Source: a virus. From it: a stretch of 42,043 nt of DNA. The stretch spans positions 1 through 42,043 of the IMG/VR virus record IMGVR_UViG_3300044730_001157; one strand, written 5' to 3'. Under the pieces are notes generated by a model that ran no database searches, was not told the origin of the DNA, and saw nothing but the letters and a program-made list of their open reading frames with translations. Of the stretch, positions 23,026 to 29,633 are shown in pieces (position 1 is the first letter of the stretch; each line of letters opens with the position of its first letter). The position numbers were made by a program, and so were the translations under genes.

Positions 23026-23247
23026 CCCCAAAGAGGCTGGTCCCCCTTGGCAAAGGTGCTTGCTGTCTACTGGCAAGAATCCCGCTAAACGGACTGGTGC
23101 GCGGTACGAGCCGGGTTAATCGACCTAATCGACCGTTGGCTAAGTGGCGTTAAAACTTCCGCTACTTGCCCCCAGGGCCGCTTGTTCTAACGGGCGGGCG
23201 GCTCTTTTACGCTCCGTGTGGGGCGGTTCAACTCGAAAGGAAATGAA
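23026..23247. other. Gap between methyltransferase and replication block
   Basis: 222 bases without a convincing gene. The last third carries the terminator at 23174-23208 and the ribosome-site leader of the next gene. The first 140 bases are GC-rich and show no tRNA or hairpin I can support. Confidence 0.6.
23174..23208 (+). terminator. Rho-independent terminator of the early block
   Basis: AGGGCCGC (23174-23181) pairs with GCGGCTCT (23198-23205) to give an 8-bp stem with one G-U pair and a 16-base loop, followed by TTT. It lies 150 bases after the methyltransferase stop and probably separates the early and replication units. Confidence 0.7.
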
Positions 23248-23251
23248 ATGG
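23230..23251 (+). repeat. Duplicated ribosome-site leader, copy 1
   Basis: ACTCGAAAGGAAATGAAATG ending at the start codon 23248 is repeated at 23513-23534 before the next gene, with the first two residues also identical. The protein bodies are unrelated, so the start cassette was copied. Confidence 0.75.
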
Positions 23252-23484
23252 CATCAATCAAAGACGTAATCGAAGGACTGGAGATACTTGCAAAAACGGC
23301 AGCGGTCCCAGTTTTTCTGGCCGAGCAAGGATCGACCGATAGGCGAGAGGCTCACCTAGGCGGCGCGAGTCACGATGTTATTTGGGGTCCAGAGGCGGAC
23401 CCGAGCGAAGATGACGAGGCTAGACTGGGCGAGCTTGGGTGGTATTTCGACGGCGAGTCGGGTTGCTGGGCGCGGTTTGTTTAG
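23248..23484 (+). CDS. Small protein of unknown function
   Basis: 78 aa starting MASIKDVIEGLEILAKTAAV; a helix then an acidic part with WGPEADPSEDDEARLGELGW. AAAGG is the ribosome site. It is the first gene after the early terminator. The function is unknown. Confidence 0.65.
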   Translation: MASIKDVIEGLEILAKTAAVPVFLAEQGSTDRREAHLGGASHDVIWGPEADPSEDDEARLGELGWYFDGESGCWARFV

Positions 23485-23512
23485 TGTGGTCTTGGATTGA
23501 TTGTTAGTTGGT

Positions 23513-23534
23513 AACTCGAAAGGAAATGAAATGG
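23513..23534 (+). repeat. Duplicated ribosome-site leader, copy 2
   Basis: Same leader as at 23230, ending in the start codon of the gene at 23531. Confidence 0.75.
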
Positions 23535-23821
23535 CAGAATCGAAATTTACTCCGGGGCCTTTGTCGGTCGAGGAAAACAATTGGCAAGACGACACGTGGA
23601 ACATCTTTGTGGGCGATACCTACATAGGGGTCGCGATTGAAACAGGCGTAGAGGGGGAGGCTAAAGCCAACGCCGAACTTTGGGCAGACGCTCCGAGGAT
23701 GCTGGAGGCATTGCGATCGCTTCACGATTTCGCCCTGCCTTTGCGTGAAAGGGGCCTAGCGGCAGAGTCCGAGCAAGCATTCGCAGACGCTCGGGCGTTA
23801 CTCGAAAAACACGGCGGCTAG
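23531..23821 (+). CDS. Small phage protein of the FTPGP...DAPRMLEAL type
   Basis: 96 aa. Starts MAESKFTPGPLSV and contains NAELWADAPRMLEALRSLHD and a C-terminal helix (AFADARALLEKHGG). This is a common small protein of phage replication regions, of unknown role. Located just before the initiator. Confidence 0.7.
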   Translation: MAESKFTPGPLSVEENNWQDDTWNIFVGDTYIGVAIETGVEGEAKANAELWADAPRMLEALRSLHDFALPLRERGLAAESEQAFADARALLEKHGG

Positions 23822-23855
23822 ATTGTTGTTCGGTGGTTTAATTGGAGTGCGAATT

Positions 23856-24614
23856 ATGGCCGGTGATTGGATTAAGATCGAGCATGGGCTATTGGGCAAG
23901 CCCGAAGTGATGCTGCTGGCCGACGTTCTTGACGCTTCGCCCCATGAAGTGGTAGGGCATTTAGTCGCGTTTTGGCTATGGGTCGACCTGAATTTGTCCC
24001 CAGATTGTCCCCAAGTGAAGGGGACAAAAAAGGGACTAGATAGGGTCGCAGGGAGGGACGGGTTTTCCGATGCGTTGATTTCGGTGGGCTGGTTATACGT
24101 CGAGGATGGCGTGGTTTCGATTCCTGGGTACGAGGTTCACCTGTCGAAAAGCGCGAAAGAACGTGCAAAAGGCCAGAAAAAGAAGGCTATGCAGCGGATA
24201 AAGCTGTCCCCTGAGAAGGGGGACAAAAAGAGGGACAAAACCGGGACGGAACAGGGGACCAGAGAAGAGAAGAGAAGAGAAGAGTATTCAAATATAGACA
24301 CATTGCCCGAATGGCTCAAAAAAGATTGGGTACGATGGCTGGACTTCCGATTCGCCAAAGACGGGCAGTGGATGCCGGAGGCCCAAGCCGATGCGGTGAT
24401 TATGGACTTGCTCCGAAGGGGCGAAGCCAAGGCCCTAAAAGACATCGAGTTTTCGATCCGCATTGGGGCAAAGAACATTTGCCACGATGACGGCGGGCAA
24501 GGCTTGCTAAAGCCGGTCGGCGGGTCGGCGGCAGGATCCCAAACCGGGAGGAAGCTAACCAACGCAGAAAAGACCCTTAAGCTCATCGAGGAGATGAACA
24601 ATGGAAACGTCTGA
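23856..24614 (+). CDS. Replication initiator-like protein with internal origin
   Basis: 252 aa; GGAG at 23844-23847 supports ATG 23856. Residues 1-100 (GDWIKIEHGLLGKPEVMLLA, VVGHLVAFWLWVDLN, LISVGWLYVEDG) resemble the winged-helix N-domain of phage replisome organisers. A charged low-complexity linker (KGDKKRDKTGTEQ, EEKRREEY) follows, then a helical C-domain (WLKKDWVRWLDFRFA, AEKTLKLIEEMNN). The DNA coding for the linker has iterons and an AGAGA microsatellite, as in lambda O, whose gene contains the origin. It should bind the iterons and recruit the helicase machinery. Confidence 0.7.
   Translation: MAGDWIKIEHGLLGKPEVMLLADVLDASPHEVVGHLVAFWLWVDLNLSPDCPQVKGTKKGLDRVAGRDGFSDALISVGWLYVEDGVVSIPGYEVHLSKSAKERAKGQKKKAMQRIKLSPEKGDKKRDKTGTEQGTREEKRREEYSNIDTLPEWLKKDWVRWLDFRFAKDGQWMPEAQADAVIMDLLRRGEAKALKDIEFSIRIGAKNICHDDGGQGLLKPVGGSAAGSQTGRKLTNAEKTLKLIEEMNNGNV
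23995..24300. other. Candidate replication origin: iterons, purine tract and AT-rich DNA
   Basis: Two TGTCCCC-N7-GGGGACA inverted modules lie at 24006-24026 and 24205-24225, 199 bp apart. An extra TGTCCCC at 23995 is 11 bp before the first. GGGAC follows at 24021 and 24032, and at 24220, 24232, 24243 and 24255, i.e. spacing of 11-12 bp, so they fall on one helix face. After them come the AGAGA tandem repeat (24261-24284) and an AT-rich stretch, which fits a melting region. They sit within the initiator gene, a classic arrangement. Confidence 0.65.
24261..24284 (+). repeat. AGAGA tandem repeat
   Basis: Four full AGAGA units plus a part, coding for REEKRREE in the initiator linker. Pure-purine strand next to iterons; may bend or unwind the DNA and may vary in copy number by slippage. 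Confidence 0.8.
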
Positions 24615-25068
24615 GAATCGAGAATTTTTTACGAGAATCGCCATGATCCATTTTCCGAGTCTTGGCACTTATCTCAACAAAGAAACCAGCAGCGTACTTG
24701 GGACGATCGACGCATGGGCGATGACGCTACGGGACATTACAACCCAGGAGGCAATCTCAGTGGTCTATCGATGGTCCAAGGACGAGCTACCAAGGCCTCA
24801 ATACTACGAACTCGGCGATTTCGCTTTGCATCTTCGAGCGGTTGTCTTGCAGGATCGCGTCAACGCTCGCAAGACGCAACTGGTTGACATGATTCGCAGC
24901 CGGGAGGAATCGACCAAGGGCTACAGCCATGTTTCGCTACGTCCATTCATAGCCAGGGTGCTTGAATCCGGCGAACAATGCAGGCTTGGCAAGATCACAA
25001 AGCAAGAACACTACGCGACGCGGGACCAAGTGCTAGCGGAACTAGCAGCGGCTCAGGTGCGACGATGA
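24601..25068 (+). CDS. Putative helicase loader or replication accessory protein
   Basis: 155 aa, 14-base overlap with the initiator. All-helical: REFFTRIAMIHFPSLGTYLN, IDAWAMTLRDITTQEAISVV, YYELGDFALHLRAVVLQDRV. No Walker motifs. Its place after an O-like gene suggests a role such as lambda P (bringing host DnaB), but no sequence motif confirms it. Confidence 0.5.
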   Translation: METSENREFFTRIAMIHFPSLGTYLNKETSSVLGTIDAWAMTLRDITTQEAISVVYRWSKDELPRPQYYELGDFALHLRAVVLQDRVNARKTQLVDMIRSREESTKGYSHVSLRPFIARVLESGEQCRLGKITKQEHYATRDQVLAELAAAQVRR

Positions 25069-25217
25069 CCGACGACGAAAAGACCCGCAACCTTCAGGAC
25101 AAAGTGTACTGGTTGGAAATGCGGGTAAAGTTACTACAAGCAAGAAACAAGGAGCTTAGGAAATGGATCACGAAACTAACGACGAAAAACCATCCAGCAA
25201 GGAGGGCGGGCAAGTGA
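25065..25217 (+). CDS. 50-residue coiled-coil protein
   Basis: ATGA-coupled. MTDDEKTRNLQDKVYWLEMR followed by a heptad-like helix and a basic tail (KLTTKNHPARRAGK). Probably an oligomerising helix. Function unknown. Confidence 0.55.
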   Translation: MTDDEKTRNLQDKVYWLEMRVKLLQARNKELRKWITKLTTKNHPARRAGK

Positions 25218-25537
25218 AGGCAGGCGATAAGGTTTGGGTTCGGGCCACAGTCGGAAATGCCGATGCAGACAGGCCAGGGTGGTTTAATTTTTGGTTCACT
25301 GGCAGCAATGGGCTGTATCTTCCTGCAAGCGACTGCCGACTTGCCAATCAAGACCAAGACGGTTACCCATTCCGATTTAAGGTCGGAGACGAAGTTATTT
25401 CGCTGTGCGGGCGTGAGGGCGTAGTCGAAGCGATCGACCTAATCGAAGGGTACCCTATAACCGTAAGGCATTCGATTCGAGAGCAGGTCTCGTACTTGGT
25501 TTGCGACGTTAGGCACAGGGGCGATTCAAATGCTTGA
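25163..25537 (+). CDS. Beta-barrel-like protein, tandem paralogue A
   Basis: 124 aa. The PSSKEGGQVKAGDKVWVRA segment and later FRFKVGDEVISLCGREGVVE suggest SH3/KOW-like barrels that bind nucleic acid. The first motif is repeated in the next protein (PSSKEGGQVQAGDFVWVKC), and the encoding DNA is near-identical for about 25 bases. Overlaps the preceding gene by 55 bases. Function unknown. Confidence 0.55.
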   Translation: MDHETNDEKPSSKEGGQVKAGDKVWVRATVGNADADRPGWFNFWFTGSNGLYLPASDCRLANQDQDGYPFRFKVGDEVISLCGREGVVEAIDLIEGYPITVRHSIREQVSYLVCDVRHRGDSNA

Positions 25538-26132
25538 AGCAACTAACAGACAAGAACCATCCAGCAAGGAGGGTGGGCAAGTGCAAGCAGGCGATTTTGT
25601 CTGGGTTAAGTGCAAGGTGATTGAGCCATGCGAAAACCTAATGAAGGTGACGGGAAGCGGCGATGACAACGGGTTTTGGGCTGGCCGTGGCCAGTGCCGA
25701 CCCGTCGAGCCCGTCAACTCTCCGGAAATCCCGAATAGTTCGAGCGACCCTATCAAGGTTGGCGATGCGGTGCGATTCGTTTCGCCTGGGCATGATCGGC
25801 ATGGGACGGAGGGAATTATTCTTTCGATCGTCAGGGGCCCAAACCGCCAATATCGATTCGAGTCTAATTGCGGCCAGTTCCATCGCTATTGCACGATCGC
25901 GGAATTGGAGCACTACGACCAAGCCGAGACCGTGGACGTTAAAGGCTCGATGCAATCGCTCGACGGGGCCGACACAATCCAGGAAGGTGATTTGCAGTGG
26001 ACCGACAGGGACAGCAAATACCGGCTATGCAATTTTACGATCGGGATGCGGGTCCACGAAGCAATCCAGCGGGGCAAGGCCCGCGGCGAAAAATGGGTGT
26101 TTTATCGGAAGTTCAAGGAGGTGGGCGAATGA
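25530..26132 (+). CDS. Beta-barrel-like protein, tandem paralogue B
   Basis: 200 aa; shares the EPSSKEGGQVxAGDxVWV start with paralogue A and the IKVGDAVRFVSPGHDRHGTE barrel motif. A C-terminal addition, WTDRDSKYRLCNFTIGMRVH then GEKWVFYRKFKEVGE, is a phage domain of unknown role. Function unknown. Confidence 0.6.
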   Translation: MLEATNRQEPSSKEGGQVQAGDFVWVKCKVIEPCENLMKVTGSGDDNGFWAGRGQCRPVEPVNSPEIPNSSSDPIKVGDAVRFVSPGHDRHGTEGIILSIVRGPNRQYRFESNCGQFHRYCTIAELEHYDQAETVDVKGSMQSLDGADTIQEGDLQWTDRDSKYRLCNFTIGMRVHEAIQRGKARGEKWVFYRKFKEVGE

Positions 26133-26296
26133 AAATCAGGCAAGCAAGAAAAATCTTTCGGCGTGCAATATCTGGCCGGAAGGCGAACGAGTATTTTTTA
26201 CGGATCAAGTTGCAGACCTACGACAAGGCTCTTGATTCTAGGTATGCAGAAGCGATTAGAATTTTTCGCAAGCGACGAAAGGAGGTGGGCGAATGA
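26129..26296 (+). CDS. Small basic helical protein
   Basis: 55 aa; GGAGGTGGGCGA precedes the start. MKIRQARKIFRRAISGRK, then ALDSRYAEAIRIFRKRRKEV. Strongly basic, helical, and possibly DNA-binding. The same ribosome-site and start segment is repeated before the RusA stub. Confidence 0.6.
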   Translation: MKIRQARKIFRRAISGRKANEYFLRIKLQTYDKALDSRYAEAIRIFRKRRKEVGE

Positions 26297-26367
26297 AAAT
26301 CTTCATCCCAGGCGAACCAATCGCACAACCTCGGGTCAAGGTCTCGACGAAGGGCGGCTTTGCTTGA
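26293..26367 (+). pseudogene. rusA: Truncated RusA-type Holliday junction resolvase (24 aa)
   Basis: The ORF reads MKIFIPGEPIAQPRVKVSTK then GGFA and stops. This is the RusA N-terminus (IPGEPxAQxR) and nothing after it; RusA is normally about 120 aa, with catalytic Asp residues further on. The remainder is not seen anywhere downstream. The break coincides with the -35 box and start of a homing endonuclease. It has lost function. Confidence 0.75.
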
Positions 26368-26392
26368 CAATAAAGCCTGATTGTGATAACAT
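26364..26392 (+). promoter_or_regulatory. Strong promoter for the homing endonuclease
   Basis: TTGACA (26364-26369, perfect -35), 17-base spacer, TAACAT (26387-26392). Only nine bases separate it from ATG 26402, so the transcript would start close to the start codon (near-leaderless). The -35 overlaps the stop of the RusA stub. Confidence 0.8.
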
Positions 26393-26401
26393 AGGGCCAC
26401 T

Positions 26402-27283
26402 ATGCCAGCACAAAGAAAATGGACCGACTCAGATATTCAGTTCCTCAAGGATAACTACCCATCGAAAGGGAAAGCCTTTTGCTGCAAAGCTCTTGGCAAG
26501 ACCGACGGCGCAGTAAGGCAAATGGCTAGCGATCTAAAGTTAAAAGCAAGCAGGGAATCTGAGTTTTTCAGGGACTGGCAATCAAGGGCGGCTAAGTCAA
26601 AGGTCGGCAAAAAAAGACCGTCTCAGTCCCTAGTTATGAAGCGTCTTCATCTAGAAGGCAAGCTTCAAAAAAACGAACAGCAAAGGAAGGCTATAAGTGA
26701 AAGAAATAAGAAAATGTGGAAGGAAAGAGAGCACCCAAAAGGCATGAAAGGCAAAAAACACAGCAAGGAAACTCTCGCTAAACTTTCCGAAATTTCTTTG
26801 GAGAGAGCAAAAAACACTACCGATGAGCAATGGCTTGCAAGAACAGTCAAATCGCAAGCTACGAGAGAAAAAAGAGGGACGCAATTACCTTGCAGGACTA
26901 ACGTAACTTGGAAAGCGGCTTGGCGCGAAATCGGAGGAACCAGGAAGTTTTATCGGTCAAGGTGGGAGGCAAACTACGCAAGGTATCTGGAATTCTTAAA
27001 GCAGCAAGGGAAGATTAAAGACTGGAAGCACGAGCCCAAGACGTTTTGGTTTGAGGGCATTAAGCGTGGGTGCGTAAGCTACTTGCCTGACTTTCTCGTC
27101 ATTGAGAACGATGGATCGGAGGCTTACCACGAGGTCAAGGGATGGATGGACGATAGATCCAAAACCAAAATAAGGCGAATGGCAAAGTACTTCCCTAGCG
27201 TAAATTTGATTGTGATAGATTCCAAGGCGTACAAGGCGCTTCAAAAAACAGCGGCAGCGATTGTTCCCGGATGGGATTCCTAG
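26402..27283 (+). CDS. Homing endonuclease with PD-(D/E)XK domain
   Basis: 293 aa. N-terminal helix-turn-helix like (KWTDSDIQFLKDNYPSKGKA, residues 6-45), NUMOD3-like motif HPKGMKGKKHSKETLAKLSE (111-130), and a C-terminal nuclease with E190 in SRWEANYARYLE, PD at 229-230 and EVK at 244-246, the T7 endonuclease I-like pattern. It binds DNA with its modules and cleaves with the C-domain. It replaced the rest of rusA. It has its own promoter and is Lys-rich, unlike its neighbours, suggesting recent transfer. Confidence 0.8.
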   Translation: MPAQRKWTDSDIQFLKDNYPSKGKAFCCKALGKTDGAVRQMASDLKLKASRESEFFRDWQSRAAKSKVGKKRPSQSLVMKRLHLEGKLQKNEQQRKAISERNKKMWKEREHPKGMKGKKHSKETLAKLSEISLERAKNTTDEQWLARTVKSQATREKRGTQLPCRTNVTWKAAWREIGGTRKFYRSRWEANYARYLEFLKQQGKIKDWKHEPKTFWFEGIKRGCVSYLPDFLVIENDGSEAYHEVKGWMDDRSKTKIRRMAKYFPSVNLIVIDSKAYKALQKTAAAIVPGWDS

Positions 27284-27319
27284 TTTTTTTATTCAAACGA
27301 TTATCGAGGTGACGCAATA

Positions 27320-27715
27320 ATGGAACGCAAGAACATATATCTTTGTGGTCCAATCAACGGGTGTACCGATGATGAGGCGATGACATGGAGAGATTGGTTT
27401 AAATCACAGCAATGCGGTTTCGATTTTGTCGACCCGATGAAACGGGATTACCGAGGGAGGGAGGCAGAGGACTATCGCGAGATTGTCGACCTAGACAAGC
27501 AAGATGTTCGGAGCGTAGATTATCTGGTTGTAATGTACACGCAGCCAAGCGTCGGAACGGCGATGGAGATTTTTTACGCCTGGACAATTGGAAAGCCAGT
27601 GCTTGTCATCAACGAGAGCAACAAGCCTCTTTCGCCTTGGTTGCGATACCATGCGACGGCAATTGTCAGAACGAAAGAATTGGCGTTAATTAAACTTAAG
27701 GAATGGAACAAATGA
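27320..27715 (+). CDS. Nucleoside 2-deoxyribosyltransferase-like protein
   Basis: 131 aa; GAGGTGACGCAATA precedes the start. IYLCGPINGCTDDEA and PSVGTAMEIFYAWTIGKPVL (E83) match the family that moves deoxyribose between bases or hydrolyses nucleotide glycosidic bonds. DxxD-like residues lie in VDLDKQDVRSVDYLVVM. It may salvage or modify nucleotides for phage DNA. The first bases of the gene match the start of 28577. Confidence 0.75.
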   Translation: MERKNIYLCGPINGCTDDEAMTWRDWFKSQQCGFDFVDPMKRDYRGREAEDYREIVDLDKQDVRSVDYLVVMYTQPSVGTAMEIFYAWTIGKPVLVINESNKPLSPWLRYHATAIVRTKELALIKLKEWNK

Positions 27716-27873
27716 GCACAGAACAAAAAGACGTTGTAGTGGTTTTTCTTGAAAGGCTAGTCGCCGAAATTGAATCGTCTCGCTACGGCGAGGGAGGGCA
27801 GCATTTAGATTTTTTGTATCAGGCAATCAATAAACGAAAAAAGGAAATCGAGGTAGGTGCAAAATGCTTGTAA
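27712..27873 (+). CDS. 53-residue protein of unknown function
   Basis: ATGA-coupled; MSTEQKDVVVVFLERLVAEI then SSRYGEGGQHLDFLYQAINK. A helical acidic/basic protein that overlaps the next gene by 10 bases. Function unknown. Confidence 0.6.
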   Translation: MSTEQKDVVVVFLERLVAEIESSRYGEGGQHLDFLYQAINKRKKEIEVGAKCL

Positions 27874-28565
27874 TGCCAGCGAATTCTACCGGGTGGTTTT
27901 GGCACTGTCTTGCAAGAGAGACGGGTCGGATTGGACATCTTTACTCCCCAGGGGCTCAGCGCGGGCCGTTCCCCTGGTTTCCTTTTGCGTTGGACAACGG
28001 CGCGTTTTCGTGCTGGGATCGACACGCGAACGTGTTTGATTTCGACAAGTGGAATTCGATCGAACCGAAATGGCAGCGGATGATTGAATGGGCCGGGCTT
28101 GGTGCTCAGACCCCTCGATGGGCTATCGTTCCAGACGTTCCAGGAAATGCCGAAGCGACCTTAGAGCGATGGGGCAAGTACGTTCAGCGGGTTCACGATT
28201 GCGAAATCAACGCGGCTATCGCGGTGCAAGACGGGATGACCGTTGAGCAAGTCAAAGCATTGCGACCCGGGCCGGTTGTGATTTGCGTAGGCGGGACCGA
28301 TGAATTTAAGTGGGGGACGCTCCAGCAATGGACAGCCAATTTCCCAAGGGTCCACGTTTTGCGAGTCAACCAACCGGACAAACTCAACTTCCTGGAGTCG
28401 CTAGGCGTCGAGTCTTGCGACGGGACTGGCTGGAATCGAGGCAACCGAAAGCAGACCAGGGGCGTTGAGGAATGGGCCAGAAACAAGCCGACGCCAACGC
28501 AATCGCATATCTGGCGGTGGTGCTGTCGGAGCGAAGACAAGCAAGACGAACTTTTCTCGAACTAG
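27864..28565 (+). CDS. DpdA/TGT-like deazaguanine transferase-like protein
   Basis: 233 aa. HLYSPGAQRGPF, FALDNGAFSCWD, AIVPDVPGNAEATLERW, AIAVQDGMT, VICVGGTDEFKW and VESCDGTGWNRG follow the order of a TIM-barrel family of phage proteins related to tRNA-guanine transglycosylase, thought to insert 7-deazaguanines into DNA (DpdA). The conserved Asp in VPDV and SCDG fits the barrel's catalytic acids. No preQ0 synthesis genes are in the window, so the base would come from the host. Function is inferred. Confidence 0.65.
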   Translation: MLVMPANSTGWFWHCLARETGRIGHLYSPGAQRGPFPWFPFALDNGAFSCWDRHANVFDFDKWNSIEPKWQRMIEWAGLGAQTPRWAIVPDVPGNAEATLERWGKYVQRVHDCEINAAIAVQDGMTVEQVKALRPGPVVICVGGTDEFKWGTLQQWTANFPRVHVLRVNQPDKLNFLESLGVESCDGTGWNRGNRKQTRGVEEWARNKPTPTQSHIWRWCCRSEDKQDELFSN

Positions 28566-28576
28566 GAACGCGAATA

Positions 28577-28792
28577 ATGGAACGCAAAAACATAATCCAG
28601 CCTCCCGAAGTATGGGCGGCTTGGTCTCAAGTCGCTGAGGCGAAGGGCTGGACAATGGCTCACCTGATTTTTGAGTCTGTCAACCATCGCCACAGGCTCA
28701 ACCAAGAGCGACCGGGGCGAGGTCGGCCAAAGTCCAAGCCGGTGGCTCGGAAGCGCAGGAGGGGCAAGGGAATCGGAGTGAGAACTAGGTGA
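28577..28792 (+). CDS. Small basic protein with AT-hook-like tail
   Basis: 71 aa. ERKNIIQPPEVWAAWSQVAE then a basic end PGRGRPKSKPVARKRRRGKG containing GRPKSKP (AT-hook-like). DNA binding is likely. The start region repeats that of 27320. Confidence 0.6.
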   Translation: MERKNIIQPPEVWAAWSQVAEAKGWTMAHLIFESVNHRHRLNQERPGRGRPKSKPVARKRRRGKGIGVRTR

Positions 28793-28834
28793 ACGGCGAC
28801 TTCGGTTCAATGCTTTGTTATAGGATGATTTGAA

Positions 28835-29425
28835 ATGATTAATCGCGCCGGTGACGTAAGGGTTGCATATCCGCTTTTCCAAGCGGAAGGAGGCGGTTCG
28901 ATTCCGACCTCGGCGATTCAATTGCGATTTGAGGAGATTCATGTAAAGCGTGCAAGGGATTTGAATGCCCTGTGGCATTCTCGTCTTCCAGTTTACGACA
29001 CAGGGTTTTGTTTAAATTCTACGATTTCATACGGTGCAGAATTTGAGGGAGTGTATTACGCAATAGCAATTTGGACGAACCCGGTGGCGGCGGCGCTGCC
29101 TCAGTATGAGTGGCTTGAATTGAGACGGATGGCTATTTCAGATGATGCCCCCAAAAACACAGCGAGCAGAATGCTCGGTTTTATGGCTAAAGATATCAGA
29201 AAACGATTTCCGCAAGTGGTGCGGTTAATTTCGTATCAAGATTGCGAAGCTCACGCTGGAACGATTTACAAAGCAGCGGGATGGCAAGCCACAGTAACAC
29301 ACAAAGGCGGGTCGTGGAATAGACCGAACGCTAAAAACAGAAACGGGAAGCCAAGGACAAGGCCAGACAAAAACAACGCAACAGGTGCAAAGCAACGATG
29401 GGAGCTGGAAATAGCGAGAGCCTGA
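28835..29425 (+). CDS. Mom-like DNA modification protein (GNAT fold)
   Basis: 196 aa from ATG 28835. RFEEIHVKRARDLNALWHSR, LELRRMAISDDAPKNTASRM and RLISYQDCEAHAGTIYKAAGW match phage Mom, a GNAT-like enzyme that changes adenine and blocks restriction. Homologues as I recall start near RFEEI, so the true start may be TTG 28922. The first 29 codons overlap a tRNA-like fold. The C-terminal (KNRNGKPRTRPDKNN) is basic. Co-occurrence with DpdA-like and MTase suggests an anti-restriction set. Confidence 0.7.
   Translation: MINRAGDVRVAYPLFQAEGGGSIPTSAIQLRFEEIHVKRARDLNALWHSRLPVYDTGFCLNSTISYGAEFEGVYYAIAIWTNPVAAALPQYEWLELRRMAISDDAPKNTASRMLGFMAKDIRKRFPQVVRLISYQDCEAHAGTIYKAAGWQATVTHKGGSWNRPNAKNRNGKPRTRPDKNNATGAKQRWELEIARA
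28846..28916 (+). ncRNA. Possible tRNA-like element
   Basis: GGCGG-TTCGATT-CCGAC (one mismatch) is a T arm with the GGTTCGATTCC hallmark; TCCGC-TTTTCCAA-GCGGA is an anticodon-like arm with an 8-base loop; acceptor CGCCGGT/CTCGGCG has one G-U and one mismatch. The D arm does not fold well. It could be a diverged tRNA (UCC or UUC anticodon), a tRNA mimic, or chance. It overlaps the 5' end of the Mom-like ORF. Confidence 0.3.
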
Positions 29426-29598
29426 ATCCGGCATTTTGTCGAGTGGCTCATGGGACTCCCGCTCGGGTGGACCGACTTAGAGGACTCGGAAACGCCGTAG
29501 TTCCACAGGTTGCCGAGTTTGTTGGCAAAATGGTGTTGCAGCGGCTCCGAAGCGGCAAAAGCGAAATTCGGGAGGCTAGTGATTGTCAAGCCCCTTGA
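29398..29598 (+). CDS. C-terminal remnant of a cytosine-5 DNA methyltransferase
   Basis: 66 aa. SLNPAFCRVAHGTPARVDRL and GLGNAVVPQVAEFVG match the conserved motif IX-X end of C5-methyltransferases; the catalytic PC motif, SAM motif and target domain are absent. It is either a decayed fragment or one of the short proteins of this type seen in phages. Overlaps the Mom-like gene by 28 bases. Confidence 0.6.
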   Translation: MGAGNSESLNPAFCRVAHGTPARVDRLRGLGNAVVPQVAEFVGKMVLQRLRSGKSEIREASDCQAP

Positions 29599-29633
29599 CT
29601 GGGGATAAGATGTTCACAAAGGAGAAAAACCAA

